64,000 nt of DNA from positions 1-64,000 of the forward strand of contig JAEELD010000009.1 in NCBI GenBank assembly GCA_016288695.1. Direction: 5' to 3'. The notes under the pieces were generated by a model that had not been told where the DNA came from, ran no database searches, and was given only the letters and a program-made list of their open reading frames with translations. This stretch comes from Mycoplasmataceae bacterium. Its GTDB lineage: Bacteria > Bacillota_I > Bacilli_A > Mycoplasmatales > Mycoplasmoidaceae. A program made the translations under genes and the position numbers. Positions 1 to 10,975 of the stretch are shown in pieces. Position 1 is the first letter of the stretch, and each line of letters opens with the position of its first letter.

Positions 1-1149
1 AACAAAACCAAAATCACTTTCACTGAACCCGAGCAAATTAATTGCTGCTGCTGAATCGCCACCACCAATTAATGAATAACAACCATTCAATGAAATTTCC
101 TTTATTTTTTTAATAATTTCTAATGTACCGGATTTGTAATTGCCAAATTCAAAAACACCGCAAGGGCCATTCCAAACAACAGTTTTTGCTTTATTTAAAA
201 TTTCTTTAAATGTATGAATTGAATCTGGACCAATATCTAAAGCTTGCAAATTACCATATTCATTTAATTTACATACTTTTCCAGGAACATCAGCAAATTC
301 ATTTGAACAAATTGAATCAGATGTTAAAACTATTTTACTTTTACCAGCATTTAAAATTCCTTTAGCTATAGAAATTGAATCAATGTCGCACAATGAATTT
401 CCAATATCGTAACCAATAGCACGTAAAAATGTATATGCCATCCCACCAGTAATTATTAATTTGTCAGCTTTCTCAAGCAGATTTTTAATAATTTTAATTT
501 TATCATTCACTTTTGAACCACCTAAAACCACAACAAAAGGTCTATTTGGATTATTAATTGCTTTTGAAATTTTTGTTATTTCATTATCCATTAAAAAACC
601 TATACATGAATTCTTATTAAATGATGCTATACCTGCATTTGAGGCATGTGCTCTATGAGCAGTCCCAAAAGCATCATTAACAAAGATCTCTCCCAAACCT
701 GCTCAAAATTTAGCTAAATGCTTATCATTTTTTGACTCATGTTGTACATAATTTCCGCTAGCATCAATATCATAATACCTTGTATTTTCAAGCAATAAAA
801 TTTCTTTATTTTTTAATGACATTACAGATTTGTAAATAGCATTAAAATCAATTGACTGTTCAAATTTAACATTGCAATTTGGAAGAATGGATTGTAATTT
901 TTTTGCAACAGGATACAAAGTTTTTTTATTTGATTTAATGTCATTAATATTTTTAATTCTTGAAAAATGGCTCAAAATTACTATTGAACAATTATTTTTA
1001 AGTAAAAAATTTATTGTAGGAAGAGATGAAACTATTCTTTTATCATCTGTTATATTGCCATTTGAAATTGGAACATTATAATCTGCACGAAGAATCACTC
1101 TTTTATGGAAAATATTAAAATCAGTAATTCTCTTTATATTCTCATACAT
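1..1149 (-). CDS. pgk: Phosphoglycerate kinase, 3' end beyond window (partial)
   Basis: Starts MYENIKRITDFNIFHKRVILRADYNVPI; reads through TGA(Trp) after HLAKF into WAGLGEIFVNDAFGTAHRAHAS...VVVLGGSKVNDKI...VVWNGPCGVFEF...SLIGGGDSAAA, all PGK motifs. Confidence 0.97.
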
Positions 1150-1168
1150 TGCGCTATATAAATCTAAG

Positions 1169-2167
1169 TTACAATTTTACAACATGTAAAATGGTTCTAA
1201 CTAATTGACTAACATATGATGATTCATTATCATATCATGAAAACAATTTATACATTTGTTTTCCTTCAACATCAACTGACATAGTAAGTTTTGGATCAAA
1301 AATACTACCGAAGGTACTATTAATAACATCACATGATACTATTTCATCATCATTATAACCTAATGTTTCATTCGAAGCTTCTTTCATTGCAGCATTAATT
1401 TCATGAACTGATGGATTAGATTTTAACTCCAAAGATAAATCAACTAATGAACCAGATATAGTAGGAACACGAATTGCAAGACCATGTAATTTACCTTTTA
1501 GATTAGGCAGAACCAATCCAATTGCTTTCGCTGCACCAGTTGAAGTTGGAACAATATTCATTGCAGCTGCTCTTGCTCGTCTCAAATCTCGATGAGGAGC
1601 ATCGTGTAATCGTTGATCTGCTGTATATGCATGAATTGTAGTCATGATACCTTTAACTATTCCGAACTTTTCATCAATAACCTTTACAACTGGTGCTAAA
1701 GCATTTGTTGTACAACTAGCACCCGAAATAATGTTATCTGATTTATTAATATTTTCATGATTAACGTTATAAACAATAGTAGGGATGCCGTCTCCTTTTG
1801 CAGGAGCAGAAATAATAACTTTTTTTGCACCAGCCATTATGTGTTTATTAGCTGATATTTTATCTGTAAATAGACCAGTAGATTCAATAACAATATCTAT
1901 ATTCATATTTCCCCATGGTAAATTTTCAGGATTTTTTTCAGAAAAAACTTTAATTTCATTATTGTTAACAATAATTGAGTTGTCTGTGTAAGAAATACTA
2001 TATGGATAAATACCATGGACCGAATCATATTTCAATAAATGTGCAAGAGTTTTAGGATTTGCTAAATCATTTATTGCTACAACTTTCACTTTATCTTTTT
2101 TATTAATCAATTCCTTTAATACAAGTCTACCTATTCGACCGAAACCATTAATTGCAATTAATTTCAT
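1169..2167 (-). CDS. gap: Type I glyceraldehyde-3-phosphate dehydrogenase
   Basis: MKLIAINGFGRIGRLV, ISGASCTTNALAPV active site; TGA at 1235-1237 reads as the conserved Trp of WYDNE, ORF continues to TAA at 1169. Confidence 0.97.
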
Positions 2168-2258
2168 ATTTACTAACTCCTATCAAAATATTATATTTTA
2201 ATCATCTAATCTCAATAAAACAATTGAAAAATAAAATTTTAAATTTTTCCTAAAAATA

Positions 2259-3149
2259 TTATTTAAATTTAGCTTTATTGAATGAACCAAATTCTTTAAT
2301 TTTACTTACAACAACATCATAAATTGCTTTGGAACCAGAAGTAATCAATTTCCTTGGATCATAACCTTTTTTACTAATATTTTTGTCATTACCATCCTCT
2401 ATATATTTTCTTATTGAATTTGCAAATGCTATTTGGCACTCTGTATTTACATTAATTTTTGCAATCCCTAAAGAAATTGATTTTTTTATCATTTCAATAG
2501 GTATGCCTGTACCACCATGAAGAACCAAAGGAAGATGATTAACTGCTAATGAAATTTCTTCTAATCTTTTAAAATCTAACCCAACCCAATTTTTAGGATA
2601 AATACCATGTATGTTCCCAATACCAGCAGCTAGGCAACAAACGGGGTATGAACTAATCTTTCTACACTCATCAATATTAGCTAATTCACCTATTGATGAT
2701 GTCCCATCTTCATTTCCACCAAATGAACCTATTTCTGCCTCAACAGAAGCATTAAATTTTTTTGCTTCCAAAATTATATTACCAAGTTTTTCTAAATTCA
2801 TTTGAAATGGCATTTTACTTCCATCAAACATAATAGAACTAAAGCCTTCATGCAAAGCGTTTATTGCACCATCATATGTTCCGTGATCTAAATGTAAGGC
2901 TACCGGTATGGAAATATTCAAATATTGAATTGCGGAATTAACCATATTAAAAACATTTCTAAAACCACACATATATTTTGCTGCTCCCTCACTTACTCCT
3001 AGGATTATTGGAGAATGTGAATCATTAGCTGCTTGTAAACATGCCTTAATCCATTCTAAATTGTTAATATTTATATGAGGAACAGCATACTTCTCGCTAA
3101 CTGCGTTTCTAAGCATGCTTGCCATGTTAACTAAATTACTTTTTAGCAT
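2259..3149 (-). CDS. fba: Class II fructose-1,6-bisphosphate aldolase
   Basis: Intact ORF; VALHLDHGTYDGAINALHEGFSSIMFDGS, LVLHGGTGIP motifs. Confidence 0.96.
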   Translation of the reverse strand: MLKSNLVNMASMLRNAVSEKYAVPHININNLEWIKACLQAANDSHSPIILGVSEGAAKYMCGFRNVFNMVNSAIQYLNISIPVALHLDHGTYDGAINALHEGFSSIMFDGSKMPFQMNLEKLGNIILEAKKFNASVEAEIGSFGGNEDGTSSIGELANIDECRKISSYPVCCLAAGIGNIHGIYPKNWVGLDFKRLEEISLAVNHLPLVLHGGTGIPIEMIKKSISLGIAKINVNTECQIAFANSIRKYIEDGNDKNISKKGYDPRKLITSGSKAIYDVVVSKIKEFGSFNKAKFK

Positions 3150-3166
3150 CGTATATTAAAAAATAA

Positions 3167-3652
3167 CTATTCTTCTTCCTCTTCATTATTCTGGGAAGAA
3201 GTTAATGTCAAATATTCTTCATCCATATCTGAATATCCATTACGTTCACTAATATCATATCCATATTCATCAGATGCATACTCTTCATATACGCTTTCAT
3301 CTTTACTATTCAGCCCTTTTTCATTAATATTTTCGTTAAAACTAATTTTATCCCCATAACCATCTTCATAAATAACATCATTTGAAAATTTAAATAAATT
3401 TTTGTGAAGATTTTCTTTTTCCGAATCTGATAAAAATTCTGAAAGCTTTCATACATTATTCTGATTAAAAATAGTAAATCTTACATCTTGAATTAATTCT
3501 GCATAAAAATCTCCAACAATATTATTTGAATCCTTTGGCTTTATACGTAATTTAGATTTAATTTTGTCTCAAAGATCTGTAAAAGAAAATTCATTATTTG
3601 AATATTCTTTTTTTGCTATTTCATATGCTATATCATTCATTAATTTTGCCAT
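3167..3652 (-). CDS. rpoE: DNA-directed RNA polymerase delta subunit
   Basis: Read through TGA: MAKLMNDIAYEIAKKEYSNNEFSFTDLWDKIKSKL... with acidic Asp/Glu-rich C-terminus ending NNEEEEE. Confidence 0.85.
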
Positions 3653-3770
3653 TTTCTCTCCTTAGTAAACTTAAAGCTAGTAATCACCACACATATGGTA
3701 TTAATTTATAGTTTATCAAATAATTAATACAAAATGAACAAAAATGTATTTTAATAAAATAATTCTACTA

Positions 3771-3845
3771 TGGCTGGGTAAGTTGGATTCGAACCAACGC
3801 ATATCTGATCCAGAGTCAGATGCCTTACCGCTTGGCTACTACCCA
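3771..3845 (-). tRNA. tRNA-Gln (anticodon CUG)
   Basis: Cloverleaf on minus strand: TGGGTAG/TTACCCA acceptor, TCTGA-CTCTGGA-TCAGA anticodon arm, GTTGG-TTCGAAT-CCAAC T arm, encoded CCA; U1-A72 typical of tRNA-Gln. Confidence 0.93.
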
Positions 3846-3853
3846 AAAAACAA

Positions 3854-4396
3854 CTAAAAATCTAATATTTTAAAACATGGAACATCATACTTAGATTTTA
3901 TAAATTCGATCCCTTTTAATTCTGATAATGAAGCGCAAAAAATGCAACCAACAGGAATTGCATTTGATTTTTTTGTCAATTCTATAAGTGCTGCAATCGT
4001 TCCGCCAGTTGCTATTAAATCATCAACAATCAAAACACGTGAATTTGGTTTAATGTCACCTGAGTGAATTTGTAAAACATTATTACTATATTCCAAATAA
4101 TAACTTTGAGAAATAACATCTCGTGGTAACTTTCCTGGTTTTCTAGCAGGAACAAATGGAACATTAGATGCATAAGCAAGTGGTGCTCCAAATCAATATC
4201 CACGTGACTCAGGAGAAATGATGCAATCAAAGTTTAAATGCTTTGAAAAAATTAGCATTTGATCAATTGTCTTTTTTAATAAACCTTTATGGGATAATAT
4301 TGGAGTTAAATCCCTAAACACTACTCCTTTTATCGGAAAATCATTTATATTTTTTATGACAGTTAATAATTCTTTTTTTAAATTTGTATTTTCCAT
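3854..4396 (-). CDS. apt: Adenine phosphoribosyltransferase
   Basis: MENTNLKKELLTVIKNINDFPIKGVVFRDLTPIL...PESRGYW...VLIVDDLIATGGT (PRTase motif); joined across TGA. Confidence 0.95.
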
Positions 4397-4416
4397 TTTT
4401 TAAATTTCTCCAACTT

Positions 4417-7400
4417 TTAATGTGTATTTATCCCTTTGATTAACTGTTCATCCACTTTATCATAATTTATTTTTTCAATTCCAGATTGAATTATATGAAC
4501 ACGCAATGAATATTTATTTTTTATATTAGTTAAAACATAGACAAAATATGGGAAAGAAAAAATTATTATAAATAACAGCATAATCATATTTAGAAAAATA
4601 ATCAAATTCATAAAAACCAAAACTCTTGGCATAAAAATTAAATTGATAAAAAACATTAATGAAAAAAAAGCAAAAATGTGTATCAAATTTTCAGAATAAT
4701 CATCAAAACACTGCATAAAAATATTTAGTAAATTAATATTCGTTAATAAATTTTTTCTATTTCAATGGTCTGTTACAGCTGAAAAAATGCAGAAAAATAA
4801 AATAAATGCAAGGGCCAATGTTATTATTAATGAAAAACTTAAATAAGCATCCAGTGGAATAGAAAAAATAGATATACATGCAAAAGTTAACATTAATAAA
4901 AGCATTGATAAAAATAATATCGATAATGCGCCAACAAAATTGTATCTAATAATACTTCAAATAAACACAAATGCTGTAAATAACAATAATATGTAAATGC
5001 TATTTTTAAGAAATTCAATTGATGATAACGGATTTATCGTTTGTAAGTAAAAAGAATTAGGCTTTAATAATGAACTGATTGCACTAATATCAATTACTGA
5101 TACTGTATCTAGATAGATTCAATCAGTGTTTTGTTTAATGTTATGTCATGAATATTGCTTCAAAATTTCTAAAACATTCTGAAGTGTGCCATTTTCCGTA
5201 GAAATCATGACCCTTGTGCCTCCGAAATATGTAAATGAATTAAAAAAACCACCATATGTATACTTCGCAATTGCGGCAACAAAAATAAGAATAAAAATTA
5301 CAACAGAAAGGAAAAATGTTTTTTTAGTAAAAAAGACTTTATTGAAAAACCTAAAGCGACTAACAAATCCGCCATCACCAAAACCGGTTTTTTGATAATT
5401 TACATTGTTAGCTGAAAAACCACTAACATATCTAGGATCAACTGAATCAAATGAATTATCTAACTTTACATTAGATAATCATCTAAATTTGTACATTCCA
5501 ATATTGTTGCAGAATATAAAGAACAAAATTAAGTAATTAAAGCCAGTAAGCAGAGCCATAGAAAATAATGAACCTATCATTAATGTTAAACCTAATGTAA
5601 TTATGTCACCTAATTGAAAAAATAACATTGAAATGCCTAATAAAAAAATGACAACATGAAAATCTAAAGTTGGCATAAATGATGATTTAAAGCAATTCAT
5701 CAAACATAAATCTAAAGTTTTATGTTGGAGATATTGTTTTTTCAAACGATTTAAAAAATTAAATGAAGAAATAACACCAAGAAGTAAGGTTAAAATAAGT
5801 CCAACTAAAATACTAAAAGAAAAAGTATAACCGCTAAAAATCATTACCAATAAAGAAAGTGATAATGTTGTGATTATGCAACATGAAGAAATCAAACCAA
5901 AGACTTTATAAAATAAAAAAAATAAGAAAGCCGCGAATACTATTAGCATTAACAAAGACAATATGACGGAAATAATATTTTTTAATCCACAAAATGAGTG
6001 ATTTAAAACTTCAGATAATTTTTGAATATATATTGAATTATTGCTCAATCCTTTTTGAACTATATAATCAGTGACTTTTTCAGTGATAGAAGAATTAATA
6101 TTAGTTGGATAACAAACATCCATTAATGGTAATGACATTGCATTTTTTGCTAACAACTCATAATGTTCTTTTAATGTAAATTTTTTGCTTGATGTAGTTG
6201 GGATTGATAACCACAAGCCATCAGAATCAATAGATGTTTTTGTTGGATTTTTATCAGGCAAAAAATCCTTAAAATTTTCACGAGTCACAATAGAAAGCAA
6301 ATATTCATTCATGAATTGATATTTAGCACCGATTGTTTTCCCCGGACATATTTTTTGATTATCAAAACTATCATATGTTTGTAATAATTTAAAAATAACA
6401 CTATTTGAAAAATTTCCTTTACCGTCATAAGGTGATGTTTTAATAGCTTTATTATTTGTTGTATGTGAATTTAATTTAGAATAAGAATCAGTTTGAAAAC
6501 CAGCATTCTGTTTGAAATCAAAATGTGTCAATGCCCCCTCATCATTTACAAGATGATTTTTTTCATTTGACACATCATTTGCAAATTGCCTTTCACTATC
6601 ATCTAACTGCCAATAGGCTTTTACAACAAATTCACTTGGTTTTTGTTTTCTATTATATTCAAAACCTAAATAGGCCAAATATTCACATTTATTTAATAAT
6701 CCCCTAAAATTATTAAAAATAAACATAAATGGATATTTTTGTTTTTTTAGTTCATTAGAATTTAGTGTATCAGGGTTTTTTGCTTTATCAAAAATATATT
6801 TAACAGTATCTTCTTGATATGGCCCTGTTTCAGATATCTTTTTACCAAAACTAAAACCATTCTTTAACTTTATATTGATTTTACTACTTGATGAATCAAA
6901 ACTTATTTTATTAGAATCATCAGTCAAACCATTTCCATCATTTGAAAAAATATTCCATGAATACAATTTAGCAGAATCAAATGAAGCAATAGACTTTTCC
7001 TCATCATATTCATACCCATCACAATAAATGATTGAAAAATCTCCAGCATACATGTTATTATAATAAGCAATGCTTGGGGCAATATCTTGCATTTTTTCAT
7101 TATCTTGTTTGTCAAGAAATGATGGATCAAAAGTCTTAACTTTAGAAATGGGCAGTGATATGTCTATATATGCATGAAATTTAGCTTTTTCATCTTGAAA
7201 CACTTCACTATGAACATTACTAGAAGAAACATTCTTTCTCAGCAATATGTTAGAATATGCATCAGAAATTTTCATCATTTCACTTTTTAATGCTTTTTCT
7301 GTTCATGTTTTCTCAACTGATCTAGGATCATTACTAGTATATGGATCAAATTCATATCTTATGTTATATGAAGAACTAAAATCGCTCGATAGAATAGTCT

Positions 7401-7512
7401 TTTTAACACTAAAAAAAATGCTTAATGATGAGCCTAATAAAAAAATCAATATAATGAAAAAACCTAGAATAATGTTTAAAATACTAAAAAAACTTTTATT
7501 ATCTTTGACCAT
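4417..7512 (-). CDS. secDF: Protein translocase SecDF, single fused polypeptide (about 1031 aa)
   Basis: Several track ORFs lie in one frame when TGA=Trp; N-terminal TM plus periplasmic region, SecD-type TM cluster, then a second SecF-like domain with further TMs. Confidence 0.82.
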
Positions 7513-7639
7513 AAATAAAAACTATGGGTTATTATATAATAATAAAAGTTAGTCAAAACATGCTGAATTGTCTAATTTATAATTAGTCACGATTTATTAA
7601 TTTTATAAATCATCATTTGTGTGTTTGTTATAGAATATT

Positions 7640-7990
7640 GTGGAATTATTTGCATTTTTATTAAATTTTTTCCTATTCATTGCTACGATCCTTTCAGTAG
7701 GCCCTCTTATACCTCAAATTATCAAATTGCATAAGAATAAATCAAGCGATAACTCATCAAAATTATTTTATTTGATATATTTTGTGTGCTATCTTTTTTG
7801 AACAACTTATCAAATTCTGTTTAATCTGTATTTTTATTTTTATGAAAGTACCAAAGAAATAACAGAAATCACGAAAATTTGTTTATGAATTCAATTATCA
7901 GGAGACATTATATGTTTATTGCTTTCACTATATGCTCTAATTATTAAAATATATTTTTCAAATAAAAATGAGTTTTTATCACAAAAATAA
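7640..7990 (+). CDS. PQ-loop repeat (SWEET/MtN3-like) small membrane protein
   Basis: GTG start; MELFAFLLNFFLFIATILSVGPLIPQIIKLHKNKSSDNSSKLFYLIYFVCYLFWTTYQ..., PQ motif after first TM, about 3 TMs. Confidence 0.65.
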
Positions 7991-8126
7991 ATATGATAAA
8001 TGCTAACAATTTCACTTATTATTTGTACTAACATCCATATATGTATTTAATGATAAGTAGTAATTCTATTTAAAATATATATATAATTCTTTATGCTTTA
8101 TATTATTGACTTACAATATTTAATCT

Positions 8127-8582
8127 ATGCAAAAAACAACAATGCTAAAAAAAGAACAAGCATATAAAAGACGCAAATGATTTATTATTAATGCGTCTAA
8201 TGCTGTTGTTGGAAAATTAGCTGTTCAAGTAGCAAATATTTTAAGAGGGAAAAATAAAATTGATTTTACCCCAAATGTTGATTGTGGTGATTACATAATA
8301 GTTTTTAATACAGATAAAATGATTTTAACTGGAAAAAAAAGCAAAAATGAAAATTGATATAGTCATTCCCAGTATATTGGTGGGTTAAGAAAACGATCTG
8401 GAGAAGTAATGATTTCTAAATATTCAGACGAATTATTAAATTTGTCTGTGCGTGGGATGCTTCCTAAAAATAGACTTTCAAAAAGATTAATTACAAAATT
8501 GCATATTTTCAAAAAAGAACCACCGGAAAAATTTAATAAATTCAACCCAATAAAAATTAATGCAGAGGGAGTTAGAATTTAA
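8127..8582 (+). CDS. rplM: 50S ribosomal protein L13
   Basis: Read through TGA: ...[44 protein letters not shown]...RGMLPKNRL. Confidence 0.96.
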
Positions 8583-8983
8583 TGCCTACTAATAAAATCG
8601 AATATAAAGGTTTGGGTCGAAGAAAATCATCAGTTGCGAGAGTGTGTATGTCACCTGGTAATGGCAAATTTACTGTTAACAAAATTGATCTAAATGAATA
8701 TTTTTCAAACAATATTTTCCTAATTCAAAATCTTCAGCAACCACTAGCACTAACGAACACTTTAAAAGGATTTAACATAGAAGTTAAAGTCACAGGTGGT
8801 GGCTTTCAAGGACAAAGTGGTGCTATTAGATTAGGAATATCCCGTGCATTAGTAAATGTAAATGCCGATTATAAAAAAATATTAAAAAAAGAAAAAATGC
8901 TAACAAGAGATTCTAGAAAAAAAGAACGTAAAAAATTTGGAAAATACGGAGCAAGAAGAAGCCCACAATTTACAAAACGTTAG
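8582..8983 (+). CDS. rpsI: 30S ribosomal protein S9
   Basis: GLGRRKSSVARV, GGGFQGQSGAIRLGISRAL, C-terminus ARRSPQFTKR; overlaps rplM stop by one nt. Confidence 0.97.
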   Translation: MPTNKIEYKGLGRRKSSVARVCMSPGNGKFTVNKIDLNEYFSNNIFLIQNLQQPLALTNTLKGFNIEVKVTGGGFQGQSGAIRLGISRALVNVNADYKKILKKEKMLTRDSRKKERKKFGKYGARRSPQFTKR

Positions 8984-9067
8984 TCTACTGAATATATTTA
9001 TTAATTATTTCTTTTACTAATATTTAAAATTAAAATTAATTTATACTATTTCAATATAAGTATACTT

Positions 9068-9144
9068 GGGAGTATAGCTCAGTTGGTTAGAGCACACCCC
9101 TGATAAGGGTGAGGTCGCTGGTTCGAATCCATTTGCTCCCACCA
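9068..9144 (+). tRNA. tRNA-Ile (anticodon GAU)
   Basis: gggagtatagctcagttggttagagcacacccctgataagggtgaggtcgctggttcgaatccatttgctcccacca cloverleaf. Confidence 0.96.
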
Positions 9145-9149
9145 TTTAT

Positions 9150-9225
9150 GGGGAATTAGCTCAACTGATAGAGCACCTGATTTGCACTCAGGGGGTTGTG
9201 GGTTTGAGTCCCATATTCTCCACCA
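9150..9225 (+). tRNA. tRNA-Ala (anticodon UGC)
   Basis: ggggaattagctcaactgatagagcacctgatttgcactcagggggttgtgggtttgagtcccatattctccacca cloverleaf. Confidence 0.96.
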
Positions 9226-9237
9226 TAGATTATTACG

Positions 9238-9903
9238 TTAAAATAAAAAACAATTGTTTTGTATATATTGTAATTGCTCAGTATTTAAACACTTTTTTGC
9301 TCTATTAAATGCTTTTTTACGAAAACAAGTTAACGTGCTTAACACAAATTGAGTTTTGATACCCAACTTTTCTGCAATTGTTTTCTGCTTAAATCCACAA
9401 AAATGTAATGCTAATATTTTTACATTTAAATTAGCACTATCTAATATCAGATCTGTAATTAAATTTTTAATTGAATCTAAAATAATCTCATTATCAATCT
9501 TTTTCTGGTAATTCAAATCAATAATTTGATCAGTTTTGACATTATTAATCAATTTATCTTGATCTACATCTTTTAACATATTGTAACCATGCTTCTTATT
9601 TAACTGTTTTATGCATAGAGATTTAAATAAACTTCTATTTATCATAAACAAAGCTTGATCGAAATTATAATTTCGCTTCTTTGATAAATCATAATCATTT
9701 ACAATCTTAACAAAATTTAAATAAACAATTGAATCAATGTCACCTTTTTCAAGAACAATTTGATTTGAAAAGTGCTTTATATAATACCATGTTGTTGCAG
9801 AACATAATTTTAAAAAATATTTGTCATATAGAATTTTAAAAGCTGTCTTGTTATCATTCAACTTGTATGATTTTAATAATTCAACATCATCATTTGTCTT
9901 CAT
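9238..9903 (-). CDS. Putative sigma-70-family-like (ECF/MG428-like) alternative sigma factor
   Basis: 221 aa; N-terminal region resembling sigma region 2 (FKILYDKYFLKLCSATTWYYIKHF) and C-terminal HTH-like sigma region 4 (LALHFCGFKQKTIAEKLGIKTQFVLSTLTCFRKKAF). Confidence 0.5.
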   Translation of the reverse strand: MKTNDDVELLKSYKLNDNKTAFKILYDKYFLKLCSATTWYYIKHFSNQIVLEKGDIDSIVYLNFVKIVNDYDLSKKRNYNFDQALFMINRSLFKSLCIKQLNKKHGYNMLKDVDQDKLINNVKTDQIIDLNYQKKIDNEIILDSIKNLITDLILDSANLNVKILALHFCGFKQKTIAEKLGIKTQFVLSTLTCFRKKAFNRAKKCLNTEQLQYIQNNCFLF

Positions 9904-10001
9904 ATTTTTGGAAAATAAATTATTTACTATTTAATTATTAATCATTAATGTGCAAAATAAAAACCAAAAAAGTACCAAAAAAGTGCCAAATCAATTACAA
10001 A

Positions 10002-10967
10002 TTAAGCGATTTTTCCTAGTATATAGTCTTTTGTTTTTTTGTTTTTCGGTTCTGTAAACATTGCCCTTGTTGTATTGTATTCGACTATTCGCCCATTATA
10101 AAAAAAAGCACAATAATCTGAAACTCTTTGAACTTGTCCCATATTATGACTAACAAGAATTATTGTGTAATTTTTTTTTAGTTTTAATATCAATTCCTCA
10201 ATTTTACTTGTAGCTATAGGGTCAAGACCTGATGTTGATTCATCCATTAACAAAACTTCAGGATTTAAAGCAATTGCCCTAGCTATGCAAAGTCGTTGTT
10301 GCTGGCCCCCAGAAAGCAAATTAGCTGATAAATGTAATTTGTCTTTTACTTCATCCCATAAAGCAGCTGACATCAATGATTCATAAACAATACTATCTAA
10401 TTTTTTTTTATCATTTATTCCTCGAGATCGCGGACCAAAAGCTACATTTTCATAAATATTCATTTGAAATGGGGTAGGCTTTTGAAATACCATGCCAACC
10501 TTTGAAGTAAGATATGACAATGTTAATTTTTTACTTAGAATATTAACACCCGAATCAAAATATATATAACCAGTAGAAAAAGTCCCAGAAATCTGATTAT
10601 TCATCCTATTTAAACAACGTAAAAAAGTAGATTTCCCGCAACCACTAGGACCAATTAATGCAGTTACTTTATTTCTTTTTATTTTAATGTTGACATCAAA
10701 AAGTGTTTGGATTTCGTTATAAAAAAAATTAAAATTAAACACTTCAAATATATTCTCTTTATCAAAACTAGCATTTATACGATTAATTCTCATCAATTCA
10801 TCAAATTTGATTTTTTTTAATATTTTTTTTTGGTTCTTATTTAAAAAAGGATAAGTAAAAATTTTTTTAATTAAATTGCTCCTTTGAAAAAGTTTAACTT
10901 TCTTTTGATCAAGCTGTTCTTTTTCAATAGGTATTATTTCTTCTACGTTTTTTTTTAATTCACTCAT
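10002..10967 (-). CDS. pstB: Phosphate ABC transporter ATP-binding protein with N-terminal extension
   Basis: Walker [76 protein letters not shown]. Confidence 0.95.
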   Translation of the reverse strand: MSELKKNVEEIIPIEKEQLDQKKVKLFQRSNLIKKIFTYPFLNKNQKKILKKIKFDELMRINRINASFDKENIFEVFNFNFFYNEIQTLFDVNIKIKRNKVTALIGPSGCGKSTFLRCLNRMNNQISGTFSTGYIYFDSGVNILSKKLTLSYLTSKVGMVFQKPTPFQMNIYENVAFGPRSRGINDKKKLDSIVYESLMSAALWDEVKDKLHLSANLLSGGQQQRLCIARAIALNPEVLLMDESTSGLDPIATSKIEELILKLKKNYTIILVSHNMGQVQRVSDYCAFFYNGRIVEYNTTRAMFTEPKNKKTKDYILGKIA

Positions 10968-10975
10968 GCAAATTC

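Noticed and set aside
461-658. Short antisense ORFs listed in the track (for example 461-658, 872-1081, 1785-1991, 16601-17224, 18098-18373)
   Set aside because: They lie opposite confidently identified genes, have no recognisable domain, and are expected by chance opposite AT-rich coding sequence.
4030-4230. Alternative-frame ORF inside apt
   Set aside because: The apt frame is clear once TGA is read as Trp; the other frame has no domain.
5479-7278. Pseudogene or frameshift in secDF and other split genes
   Set aside because: All breaks are in-frame TGA codons; frames are continuous under genetic code 4.
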